Part shown: one piece after another, positions 8,734-17,107 of the stretch
Position numbering within the stretch: the first letter of the stretch is position 1
Layout: the number at the start of each line of letters is the position of its first letter
From: Paracoccus luteus
Lineage (GTDB): Bacteria > Pseudomonadota > Alphaproteobacteria > Rhodobacterales > Rhodobacteraceae
Direction: 5' to 3'
Assembly: GCF_004522155.1 (NCBI RefSeq)
Contig: NZ_SDEA01000018.1
Span: forward strand, 1,417 to 52,226
Length of the DNA: 50,810 bases
Translations under genes and position numbers: made by a program
The notes under the pieces: generated by a model
The model's database searches: none
Told to the model about the DNA's origin: nothing
What the model saw: only the letters and a program-made list of their open reading frames with translations

Positions 8734-9085
8734 GAGCGCCCGTCTGCGGCCGACGCCGGATGGTTATATAGAACGCGCGCTTGGCCACGAGGTTCGGCCA
8801 TGGCGTGGCATCGGTCGCACGCCGATCCGTATGGGCCGCAGCGTGCCAACTATTCCGTGACCGCAGGAGGGACAACTTCTGCCGCCAGGAGCGCCATCGC
8901 TTTTGGCTGCACGCTCCTTTGCCGCAGAATCGCGTGGAGGAGAACTGCGCCCGATTCTGCCATCGGAAAGCGTGCGGACCACAGCGGCAAAATTGCTTGC
9001 TGGCGGTACGTAGTGCGGTTTGCCTTCCGCTGGCGCCTGAGAAAGGGAGGTCGGGAAACGTTTTGTCGAAGAAGAATTTGGCGAC
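8734..9085. other. Non-coding stretch, no feature recognised
   Basis: About 350 bases between the small ORF and the coiled-coil gene. ORFs on both strands read as low-complexity Arg/Ser peptides without binding sites and look like chance. A promoter for the next gene may lie here, but I could not place one. Confidence 0.4.
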
Positions 9086-10201
9086 ATGTGCGTCTATCTG
9101 CGCTATGACCTCGATGAACAATCCGGCCATTTTCATGGGCTGCTATCAGACCGGGTGTTCAAGGAACCGTCCATGCGCTTTGCGGCCGGGAAGTGGCTCT
9201 ACCGGACGACCCATCACCGCTGCGTTGGCGGGGTGGGCGACGAGAGGCGAGGCTATGAGGTCGCCCAGGATGTTATCGCGGCGTGGTTCAGCCGCGACGA
9301 ATACCGCCGCATGAACATTGTCCGCGGAGAGCAAAGAGCGAAAGCAACAAGGGACGCCGTCAAGGTTGCCGACGCGATGCTCGATGAGCAGAGCATACGT
9401 GCGTTTTTCGGTGATACCGAAGCTGAGCCATTGCCCGATGGCTCGACGCGAGCACGTCGGAAGTGGATCATGAAGAAACAGGCCGCCGAGGCTGCGTCGC
9501 GGTCCGGAAGGCTGAGGAAGGGAGCGAAGCAGGATCTCGCCTTGGACCTGCTTGAACTGATCGGCGCCCTTGATCCTCAGGTGCGCCATCGTCATCAGAC
9601 CCAGCGCGCCCGTGACCAACTTCTCATGCAGTTTCACGAGAGTCATGGCACTCCTGAGGAACTCATCCGGCATGCCAACGATCTGCTCGCCGGTGCCGTC
9701 GAAAAAGCCCGGCGAGACATTGGCGCCGCCCGCGAAGAGGCTGCCCAGCAAGCCACTGCGGAGCTTACGGCCAAGGATCTCCAAGCGGCCGAACGGCGAG
9801 CCGAAGCGGACTGTCTTGCAACTCTGGCGCGCGAGGAACAGGATCAAAGGGCAGCCCAACAGCGGCGTTTGGAAGATGACGCTGCCGCCCGCAACCGCCA
9901 GGCCGAGGATGAGGCCGCGATCCGCAAGCGGCTGGTTGAAGACCGCAAAGCCGAGGCTGAGCGAGCCAGAAAGGCGAGAGCGCTGGCGGAATACGAAGAG
10001 GCGCTGCGAGAGCGTGAGACGGAGACCGAGCGCAAAGCCAAGTGGCTCACCGAGACGATCGAGGAACTGCGCGAACTCGGAGTCGCGATCCGCTCCGCAG
10101 CGGTCAAGCTTGGGCTTCTGGAGGTCCCATTCGTTCGAGCGGCCATGCAAGCGCTGAGGAAGGTTGATCTGATACGGCAGGGCCGAGAGCGGGAACGATG
10201 A
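9086..10201 (+). CDS. Coiled-coil protein of unknown function, 371 aa
   Basis: Residues 1-130 form a mixed region with a WLYRTTHHRC segment and an AWFSRDEYRRMN helix. Residues about 205-345 are a long, heavily charged coiled coil (for example ERRAEADCLATLAREEQDQR). A C-terminal helical pair ends the chain. No enzymatic motif is seen. The ATG at 9086 lacks a clear ribosome-binding site; the ATG at 9173 has AAGGA eight bases upstream and would give 342 residues, so the true start may be there. Codon use favours this strand over the long antisense ORF. It lies in the island after the ABC-3C-like operon and may be an accessory structural protein; the function is not known. Confidence 0.6.
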   Translation: MCVYLRYDLDEQSGHFHGLLSDRVFKEPSMRFAAGKWLYRTTHHRCVGGVGDERRGYEVAQDVIAAWFSRDEYRRMNIVRGEQRAKATRDAVKVADAMLDEQSIRAFFGDTEAEPLPDGSTRARRKWIMKKQAAEAASRSGRLRKGAKQDLALDLLELIGALDPQVRHRHQTQRARDQLLMQFHESHGTPEELIRHANDLLAGAVEKARRDIGAAREEAAQQATAELTAKDLQAAERRAEADCLATLAREEQDQRAAQQRRLEDDAAARNRQAEDEAAIRKRLVEDRKAEAERARKARALAEYEEALRERETETERKAKWLTETIEELRELGVAIRSAAVKLGLLEVPFVRAAMQALRKVDLIRQGRERER

Positions 10202-10332
10202 TAATCTTGCAAGAGTCTTAGGCAACCGGCAGCCTCGCTAAGCCTTCTCGCATCAAGCGTCGCTGACGCAGGTCATCATACCACTTCCGGATCCAGACAT
10301 GCAGTCAGGTTCCGCAACGCACCTGGCTCTTC

Positions 10333-10548
10333 ATGGGCCTCTGCGACATGTCCGATAAAACGCCTCATCAGGATATTTTTTTCCGTCACACGCACAACGA
10401 AGCCATCTTCTGCTCAGCCCGGAATACGCGGTGGCCCAACATAGCCGCCGACGCCGAGGCAGCAGACGAAGTCAAAGCGCTGGAATCTGCGCGGGAGGCC
10501 GTCACGCCGATCAGTGGGACGCTTGCGCCAGTTCAAAACAGGGCTTGA
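10333..10548 (+). CDS. Possible small protein, 71 aa
   Basis: A weak candidate. The ORF ends with TGA whose last base begins an in-frame ATG of the next reading frame (TGATG at 10546-10550), an arrangement often used for coupling. Codons in its second half look like the neighbouring genes. There is no good ribosome-binding site before the ATG at 10333 or the one at 10348. No domain is recognised. Confidence 0.25.
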   Translation: MGLCDMSDKTPHQDIFFRHTHNEAIFCSARNTRWPNIAADAEAADEVKALESAREAVTPISGTLAPVQNRA

Positions 10549-10586
10549 TGGCCGTCATCGAAAGCAAGAGAGGAACTCTAAGTACC

Positions 10587-10946
10587 ATGATCTACAAAAT
10601 CACGGAAGACGACAAAACCCAGCGCCTTGAACAGCAAGCCCGGCAGGACATGATTGCGGCGATGACTTGGGGACGAGAGCGAAAGGCCGAGACAAAAACG
10701 ACAGAATTCGCGGCTGCCGTCTCTCGCATTGAATTGCTCGCAGCGGGAGCCTCGGGTGCTTCGGAAGGCGCCCGTCGCATTTTGCAAGTTTGCTTCAGGG
10801 GCAACGACGAGGATATCCTGTGCTATCTTGACCTCGCAAGGTTAGATCACCGGAATCAGGACGCGGCTATGATCCTCCTCCGTGGAGTGGCTGCGTGCGG
10901 AATTATGCCTGAGAAGTTACTCTCGCGACCTTTGAACGAATACTGA
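10587..10946 (+). CDS. Hypothetical protein, 119 aa
   Basis: An unknown helical protein with a charged N-terminus (MIYKITEDDKTQRLEQQARQ) and C-terminal repeats of small helices. The segment YLDLARLDHRNQDAAMILLR looks like a helical-repeat unit, but one unit is too little to name a family. AGAGGA lies 13 bases before the ATG at 10587, which is long. The alternative start at 10548 overlaps the stop of the preceding small ORF and adds 13 residues. It is followed at once by a hairpin that separates it from the convergent GIY-YIG gene. Confidence 0.5.
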   Translation: MIYKITEDDKTQRLEQQARQDMIAAMTWGRERKAETKTTEFAAAVSRIELLAAGASGASEGARRILQVCFRGNDEDILCYLDLARLDHRNQDAAMILLRGVAACGIMPEKLLSRPLNEY

Positions 10947-10968
10947 AGCATGACTGTTCAGAATTGCC

Positions 10969-10997
10969 AACGGGCCATCGGATTACGATGGCCCGTT
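10969..10997. terminator. Hairpin between convergent genes
   Basis: A perfect 12-bp inverted repeat (AACGGGCCATCG, loop GATTA, CGATGGCCCGTT) stands between two converging genes and could end transcription from both. Neither side has a tight T-run; the nearest on the plus strand is TTTT about ten bases on. Confidence 0.65.
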
Positions 10998-11034
10998 ATC
11001 ATGATTTTAAGCTTGTCGTGAAACGTCTAAACGT

Positions 11035-12216
11035 TCATCGAGTTGGGAGAGAAACGTCGGCCGTTTCAACATGGGCGAGCGTGGCTTCGGCCGGTCGATA
11101 TAGGTAGTTGTGAAGCGTGCCCTCTCTGATATGCTCAACTGCTTCCTTGATGGCCGGAAACGGCACCATGAACCACTCGCGCGGTTGGACCGGGTTACCA
11201 AAACGATCGTCGATCTGGATTTCAAGGCGGGCGTCGGCGAAAAAGCGGTGGAGAAGGTTTTCCAAAGCGCTGCGGCGGATATCGTAGAGCGTGAAGGTCG
11301 CGACGACCTCCACCTCAGCCATCAAGAATGTCGGGTCCCGAACGGCGTTGACGAATCGCCGTTCCACTTGCCCACCCGTTACGCCGATCTTGTGGATGAC
11401 GTCGCGGTGAGCGGCCACATAAGGATGATCAGATAGACTACGGAGCACGTAGATCGCTCCGGTTTCCGTTCCCTCGATGCCATCGTCACCGAACAGCGGC
11501 CCGACCCGAGACTCCGTCACACGGCGGCCGTTGTCGTCTTGGGTCAGCGCCTTCTGCAGCGAGCGTTGCAGGAGATTGCTCTCGGTGCCGTTGTCGTAAA
11601 TTACTCGCAGTCGGCGGTCGCTGTTGCCGGAAGCGTTGATGTAGGCCTCTCCCGCCTCGGCGACATAGGCGAGCAGCCCCTCCAATACGAAGAACCGGCC
11701 CTGTTCGATCTCTGCCTTGCGCTCGAACCGGCGCATGCGGCGGGTGCCAGCGGCAAGGTCGCTGCGGACTGCCTCGAACAGCGGCGCGTAGTCGGCGAAG
11801 TTGGCGCAGGGCTCGCGCGTGGCGACCTCCTCCGCTGCCTGCCGTTCGGCGGGCGAGCGGACGTGGCGCAATTCGGTTAGTCCATCATTCTGTTCGTCAA
11901 CGCCAAGCGCCGCCAGCAGTGCTGCGTCGTCTATCGGCTCGTCGGCCGCTGCAGTCAGCAGGCCGCCGGTGTCCAGATCGGTCAGCAATGCGACCGCCTC
12001 GGGCAGCGCGCGCAGGCGATCGAGGCGGACGGCGTAGAGGCGTTCGAAGACATCGCCCTCATGGCGCGGCGGGCGGCCGTGTTCGGCGGCGAAGCGCAGG
12101 ATGTCCTCGAAGCCCGCGATGATGCGCGCCTCTCGGGGCGAGCGTGCCTCGGCCTTCGGCCTGGCCGGTTCAAGCCCGAGATCGGCGAGAATGTCGAGGT
12201 CGCTGCGGTCAGACAT
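11035..12216 (-). CDS. GIY-YIG nuclease-like protein (T5orf172 type), 393 aa
   Basis: Residues about 250-350 match the GIY-YIG fold in its T5orf172 form: GAIYVLRS (253-260), HKIGVT (275-280), an Arg pair at 286-287, Glu319 in ALENLLHRFF and REWF (346-349). Such domains cut DNA with a single metal. The first 240 residues are helical and of unknown type, perhaps for DNA or partner binding. The start at 12216 lies inside the end of the helicase gene (eight-base overlap), so it is the last gene of a coupled module with the helicase and the methyltransferase. It could supply the cleavage activity that the methyltransferase seems to lack. Catalytic competence is inferred. Confidence 0.75.
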   Translation of the reverse strand: MSDRSDLDILADLGLEPARPKAEARSPREARIIAGFEDILRFAAEHGRPPRHEGDVFERLYAVRLDRLRALPEAVALLTDLDTGGLLTAAADEPIDDAALLAALGVDEQNDGLTELRHVRSPAERQAAEEVATREPCANFADYAPLFEAVRSDLAAGTRRMRRFERKAEIEQGRFFVLEGLLAYVAEAGEAYINASGNSDRRLRVIYDNGTESNLLQRSLQKALTQDDNGRRVTESRVGPLFGDDGIEGTETGAIYVLRSLSDHPYVAAHRDVIHKIGVTGGQVERRFVNAVRDPTFLMAEVEVVATFTLYDIRRSALENLLHRFFADARLEIQIDDRFGNPVQPREWFMVPFPAIKEAVEHIREGTLHNYLYRPAEATLAHVETADVSLPTR

Positions 12217-14266
12217 TCCGAGCGGCCTCGCGCTGCAGGACGGCAATGCCTTCCGCCATGCGGCGCTCGTAGGGGTCGGCGGCGGTCAGCGAGGGCAGGC
12301 GGCCCGACTCGCGCTTGAAGCGGATGGCGCGTTCGGCGAGTTCGCGCGCTTCGTCCAAGGGGATGTTCACGCGCTTCTTTGCAATTACCTCGGCGATGCG
12401 GCGCAGGTTTTCCTCGTTCATCGCCTTGCCGAGGATGGCGCGGGCGGTCTGGAAGGGGTTGATGCGGTCGATCAGGTCGATCTCCAGCTCGCGCACCTCC
12501 AGCACGAACCGCCGCGCGCCGTCCACGAAGGCGGTGTTTGGCCCCTCCTCGCCCGGCTCGTGCGGCGGCGTGCGGCGCTTGATTTCCTGCGTCAGCGCCA
12601 ATGCGGCCACGGCGTGCTGGCGGACGGCCTCGCGGTCCTCCTCGGTCAGCTCGGGATAGCGGGTGGCGATGATGCGGCCCATGCGGAGCTGGGTCAGCTC
12701 CTCGGCCGGGGTTTCCTCATCGAAGACGCCGCGTTCCAGCACGGTGCGGTCCTGCACGAATGCGGCCAGGACCTCGTTCACGTCCTGCGCGCAGATGCGG
12801 CGCACCTCGGGGGATTTCGGCTCGACCAGCCCGCCGATCTCCATGTGGAACTGTCCCGCGGCCTCGTTGAAGCCGACCGCGCCGGGCTTGTAGCCGCCCT
12901 CGCCGTAGTCGAAGCCGGGCCTCTCGCCCGCGGCCTTCGGCGTGAACTCGAACTTCGGGGCCAGCACCTGCTCCATGAGCAGGCTGGCGGCGATGGCCTT
13001 CAGCGTGTCGTTCACCGCCTCGTTCACGATCTGGTCGTCGGCGGCGGGTTCGGCGATCAGGTTGGTGAAACGCGCGCGGGTCTTGCCCGGCGCGTCGCGC
13101 GTCGCGCGGCCGATGATCTGGACCACCTCGGTCAGCGAACTGCGATAACCCACGGTCAGCGCGTGCTCGCACCAGATCCAGTCGAAGCCCTCCTTCGCCA
13201 TGCCGAGCGCAATGATGATGTCCACGTGCTCGCGGTTCTCGGCCTGCGCCGGGTCCTTCAGCGCGGCCAGCACCCGCTCGCGGTGGCGCTCGTCGTCCAC
13301 CAGGTCGGCCACGCGCAGCACGCGGCCGTCCGGGCGCTGAATCAACTGGAAGCCGGTCGCCTCGTCGGTGCCCTTCCAGACGCCGAGCGCGCCCATGATC
13401 TCCTCGGCCTCGCGGATCTTGTCGCCGAGGCTTTCGCGGGCGTTCACGTTGGGGATGTGGACGATGGTCTTCAGGGCCGGGTCCAGCACCGCGGCGATCG
13501 CGTCCATGTAGCGGCCGGAGTAGAAGTAATAGCCGATGTCCAGCGACTTCAGCCAGCGGTAGCCGTTCAGTTGCTCGTAATAGGTGTAGGTCACGGTCTC
13601 GAACCGCGCCTCGTCCTCGGGCGCCAGCACGGCCACGGCGTCGCCGCGGAAATAGCTGCCGGTCATCGCCACCACATGCACCCGGTCGCGCGCCATGAAG
13701 GCCCGCAGCTGCGAGCCGAGGCGGCTGTCGGGGCTGGCGCTGACGTGGTGGAACTCGTCAATCGCGATCAGGCGGTCGTCGAAGGCCTCGACGCCCAGCT
13801 CCTCGACGGCGAAGCGGAAGCTGGCGTGGGTGCAGACCAGCACGCGGTCGGGGCTGGCGAGGAACGCGCGCACCGCCGCGACCTTGCCGCGCGCGGCGCC
13901 CGCGTCGTCGGCCCCCGGCGCGTTGCACAGGTTCCATTGCGGCGCCACGGTCCAGTCGGCCCAGAAGCCGCCCTCCGTCAGCCGGGTATCGCGGAAGGAC
14001 GCGCCGATCGAGCGTTCGGGGACCACGACGATGGCCTGCCGCAGGCCCTGGTTCTCCAGCTTGTCCAGCGCCACGAACATCAGCGCCCGCGACTTGCCCG
14101 AGGCGGGGGGCGACTTGATCAGCAGGTATTGCTCGCCCCGGCGCGACCAGACGCGGGCCTGCATCGGGCGCATCCCCAACTCGTCCTGCGCCTGCGCGGC
14201 CCCGGTCCGGCCAAGGCTGACCGAGACCGAGGGCGCGGCGCTGACGGTGTCCCTGTTGTCCCTCAT
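12209..14266 (-). CDS. SF2 DEAD/DEAH-type helicase, 685 aa
   Basis: Superfamily 2 helicase or translocase. Motif I is SPPASGKSR (52-60), motif II is DEFH (170-173), motif III is MTGS (201-204) and motif VI is QIIGRATR (383-390), with a KEGFDW motif V around 358-363. The C-terminal ~250 residues are acidic and helical without a recognised domain. The ATG at 14266 overlaps the stop of the methyltransferase gene (ATGA), and the downstream end overlaps the GIY-YIG gene, so the three are one translational unit. In restriction systems such helicases move along DNA between recognition and cleavage. It could also act as a stand-alone island helicase, but the tight coupling argues against that. Confidence 0.85.
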   Translation of the reverse strand: MRDNRDTVSAAPSVSVSLGRTGAAQAQDELGMRPMQARVWSRRGEQYLLIKSPPASGKSRALMFVALDKLENQGLRQAIVVVPERSIGASFRDTRLTEGGFWADWTVAPQWNLCNAPGADDAGAARGKVAAVRAFLASPDRVLVCTHASFRFAVEELGVEAFDDRLIAIDEFHHVSASPDSRLGSQLRAFMARDRVHVVAMTGSYFRGDAVAVLAPEDEARFETVTYTYYEQLNGYRWLKSLDIGYYFYSGRYMDAIAAVLDPALKTIVHIPNVNARESLGDKIREAEEIMGALGVWKGTDEATGFQLIQRPDGRVLRVADLVDDERHRERVLAALKDPAQAENREHVDIIIALGMAKEGFDWIWCEHALTVGYRSSLTEVVQIIGRATRDAPGKTRARFTNLIAEPAADDQIVNEAVNDTLKAIAASLLMEQVLAPKFEFTPKAAGERPGFDYGEGGYKPGAVGFNEAAGQFHMEIGGLVEPKSPEVRRICAQDVNEVLAAFVQDRTVLERGVFDEETPAEELTQLRMGRIIATRYPELTEEDREAVRQHAVAALALTQEIKRRTPPHEPGEEGPNTAFVDGARRFVLEVRELEIDLIDRINPFQTARAILGKAMNEENLRRIAEVIAKKRVNIPLDEARELAERAIRFKRESGRLPSLTAADPYERRMAEGIAVLQREAARNV

Positions 14267-16980
14267 GCGCGTTTCCCCTCCGCCTTCGTCATCCTGGTAT
14301 AGAGCGCGAACAGATGCTCCAGCCGCTCGGTATCGTTGCGGAAGCGGCGGCCGATATAGATGCGCTCCAGCACCTCGTCGTTGCGGTCATGCGCGGCGCG
14401 CAGGTCGGCGGGCATGTTTTCCGGGTCGTAGAGGTCGGCGATGGTGGCGGGGAAATGCGCCTCGCGGGTCAGCAGGATGTCCTCGGCGCAGGCGGTCAGC
14501 GCGGCCTTGTCGGCGGCGGTGAGCTTCGGGACGGGGAAGGTGTTCCAGCCGAGGGTGTTGGAGTAGCGGAAGTCGGTCTTCAGCTTGCCGCAGACGGTGG
14601 CGATCCAGACGAGGTGGATGCGCGAGGCGATCAGCGCGAGATTCCAGAGCGGGGCGTCGTAGATAACTGACGCCAGATTAGAGACGACAGTATCGGAGGT
14701 CACATAACCACAAGGAAGATATTGGCGGCGCTCGGAAGACACTTTTGGAATGATGATCGCAGGCGTTTCCCGATGCGGCCGATAAACAAACCGATGAGGA
14801 AACGGCGCATGGTCATTGGCCTGTTTTCCTCGGCTTCCGAGCCGAAATGCGCGAACCTCGCCCACGCGCCTACAAATCTCTGGAACGGCGAGCGCCTCGC
14901 TTCTGTCATCATCATTAATCCAAATGCAATACCTCTCTTCTGCGCGTATGAACTCCCGAGCGCCCATGAACTTGCGGATCCATTTCGCAGCTTTGGGGCA
15001 GGAGCGCGCCAACGATTTCGCTTCCTCGGCATTAAGAACAAACTGACCGTCGTCCGACGGCTGATTGCCCGACTGCATAAGTGGAAGATTGGCCAGCGAT
15101 GAAGTTTGCTTTGTCACAACAACGTTATCGCCGCCCGTGAGATAAGGCGTAATGTTGGCGACTACACGAGCGACTCCCTCCTCATGCAGCGCCGGATCTC
15201 CGGCCTTATTCGTAATACCGACAATGACGCAGGTAACGCCGGCGTTGTTTGCGGCGTTGTTCGCCCACACAAAAGAACTATGAGCGAACCCGATTCGAAC
15301 ACCCTCAGAAAACAAGATAGGCCAGAGCATCGCAACCTGCTCACCCTGTGTGATCGAGTTCGTTGCAACGAACGCCGCGTGCCCCGAGGTATGCTTCAGG
15401 AAGAAGGCGGCTCGAACGAACCATGCAGCAACATAATCGAGATCCTTATAGGCCTTCAGAAGACCTCTAAATACGAGGGCCATGTCGTCTTTTTGTTCCC
15501 GCGTCTGACCGACACTTCCCTGATACGGCGGGTTCCCGCAGATATACGTCTCCCACTCCGGCCCGCCCTCCAGCGCCAGCCGCCCCGTCGGCCCGCCCAG
15601 GTCCTCGTCCACCGCCGCCGCCGCCGGGGGGCACACCGCCTCCCACGCAATCCGCAGCGCGTTGCCGGTCACGATGTTGCCGGTCGCGTGCAGCGGCAGG
15701 ACCAGCGCGCGGGCCTCGGCCTGGCCGATGAAGCGCACGTCGCACTGGAACTCGGCGATCAGCAGCGAGAGGCGCGCGATCTCGGCCGCGAAGCTTTTGA
15801 TCTCGATGCCGTAGAACTGCGTCAGGGCGATGGCCGAGCGCTCCATCGCCTCGCCGCGGCGGGCCATGATCTCGGCCTCGATCTCGCGCATCTGGATATA
15901 GGCGATGACCAGGAAGTTGCCCGACCCGCAGGCCGGGTCGAACACCCGGATGCGCGCCAGCCGCTGGCGCAGGCTGAACAGCATCCGCTTGTTCGTTCCC
16001 GCCCGTTCCAGCTGCGCGCGCAGGTCGTCGAGGAACAGCGGGTCCAGCACCTTCCTGATGTTCGGGACGGATGTGTAGTGCATCCCCAGTTGCCCGCGCT
16101 CGTCATCATCCGCGACCGCCTGGATCATGGACCCGAAGATGTCCGGATTGATCCGCTTCCAGTCCAGTTCCCCCGCCCGCAGCAGATAGGCGCGCGAGGT
16201 GCGGGTGAAGGCGGGGCAGCCGATGTCATCCGCGAAGAGCCCGCCGTTGACATAGGGGAACACGTCCGCCCAGGGCCGCACCCCGCGCGGGCTGCGGCGT
16301 GGGTCGAGGGTCATGGCGCGGAACAGTTCCGCCAGCACCTCGGCGGTGTTGGAGCCGTCGGCCTGCGTCATCTGCGTCAGCGTGGCGGTGAACAGCGTCT
16401 CGCCGGTGAAGATGCCGGTGTCCTCGGCGAAGAAGCAGAAGATCAGCCGCGCCATGAAGCGGTTGAGATCGCCGCGCTTGGCCGCCGTGCCCCAAGCGGG
16501 GTTGTCCTTCAGCAGCTGCAGGTAGAGCCGGTTCAGCCGCCCCGTCGCCTTGATGTCGATCGGGTTGTTCTTGACCTCGGCTACCGTCGAGATGCCGGCG
16601 AGCGACAGGAAGAAGCTGAAGTGGTCGCCGAGTTCCGCGAAGGGGACCGACAGCACCTCGCCCGAGGCGATCTCCTCGGCCTCGACCTGCTGCCCGTCGG
16701 TGGCAAGGATGAACTTCGCTTTCTGCCGCGCGGTCTGCGGGCTTTCCCGCATATGGGCGAGGCCGGCCAGTGTCTCGCCGGGAGGGGTGGTCAGGATGTG
16801 GATGTTGTTGCGCTGCAGGATGCCGCCAGCGTCCGAGTTGTTCGACGCGCCCTGGCGCAGCCGCGCGAGGGTGGTTGCCTTCATACCGAAGGCAGTCAGG
16901 AAGGCGAACGGGAACTCTGCAGGGTCAAACGGCTCGGCCGCCAGCGCCGAAACGGCTTCCTCGATTTCGACTGCGTTCAT
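14263..16980 (-). CDS. MmeI-like class I N6-adenine DNA methyltransferase, 905 aa
   Basis: SAM-dependent DNA methyltransferase of the gamma-type layout: motif I DPACGSGNF at 348-356 and catalytic NPPY at 483-486. The helical spacer before it (ARLIFCFFAEDTGIF) resembles that of MmeI-like enzymes. The recognition region should follow NPPY, and a conserved C-terminal part (FPVPKLTAADKAALTACAED) ends the chain. I see no D-ExK nuclease motif in the N-terminal third, where MmeI has one. The start at 16980 has GGGGAAGG six bases upstream; a longer frame to 17094 lacks support. DNA encoding about residues 490-775 is strikingly AT-richer than both sides. It is first of a coupled module with helicase and GIY-YIG genes, so a modification role is likely. 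Confidence 0.85.
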   Translation of the reverse strand: MNAVEIEEAVSALAAEPFDPAEFPFAFLTAFGMKATTLARLRQGASNNSDAGGILQRNNIHILTTPPGETLAGLAHMRESPQTARQKAKFILATDGQQVEAEEIASGEVLSVPFAELGDHFSFFLSLAGISTVAEVKNNPIDIKATGRLNRLYLQLLKDNPAWGTAAKRGDLNRFMARLIFCFFAEDTGIFTGETLFTATLTQMTQADGSNTAEVLAELFRAMTLDPRRSPRGVRPWADVFPYVNGGLFADDIGCPAFTRTSRAYLLRAGELDWKRINPDIFGSMIQAVADDDERGQLGMHYTSVPNIRKVLDPLFLDDLRAQLERAGTNKRMLFSLRQRLARIRVFDPACGSGNFLVIAYIQMREIEAEIMARRGEAMERSAIALTQFYGIEIKSFAAEIARLSLLIAEFQCDVRFIGQAEARALVLPLHATGNIVTGNALRIAWEAVCPPAAAAVDEDLGGPTGRLALEGGPEWETYICGNPPYQGSVGQTREQKDDMALVFRGLLKAYKDLDYVAAWFVRAAFFLKHTSGHAAFVATNSITQGEQVAMLWPILFSEGVRIGFAHSSFVWANNAANNAGVTCVIVGITNKAGDPALHEEGVARVVANITPYLTGGDNVVVTKQTSSLANLPLMQSGNQPSDDGQFVLNAEEAKSLARSCPKAAKWIRKFMGAREFIRAEERYCIWINDDDRSEALAVPEICRRVGEVRAFRLGSRGKQANDHAPFPHRFVYRPHRETPAIIIPKVSSERRQYLPCGYVTSDTVVSNLASVIYDAPLWNLALIASRIHLVWIATVCGKLKTDFRYSNTLGWNTFPVPKLTAADKAALTACAEDILLTREAHFPATIADLYDPENMPADLRAAHDRNDEVLERIYIGRRFRNDTERLEHLFALYTRMTKAEGKRA

Positions 16981-17107
16981 GGTGCCTTCCCCCCACGCCG
17001 GCAACGTGCAGAGGATTCGCCCCCCCTGCTTCGTTGCGCGCAGGCAAGCTCTACCGACCGGCGAGCGGGAAATCCATCGGGTGGGAGCGCGCATCGGCGG
17101 AGCCGGT

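Noticed and set aside
8764..9087. Minus-strand ORF of 107 aa with a CPSCG motif
   Set aside because: No ribosome-binding site, low-complexity composition, and a single CxxC pair is not enough to support a gene.
9146..10225. Minus-strand ORF of 359 aa opposite the coiled-coil gene
   Set aside because: Low-complexity Leu/Gly/Arg translation typical of the reverse of a charged coiled coil; codon use favours the plus strand.
12101..14302. Plus-strand ORF of 733 aa
   Set aside because: Antisense shadow of the helicase, with His/Arg/Gly-rich translation and no motif.
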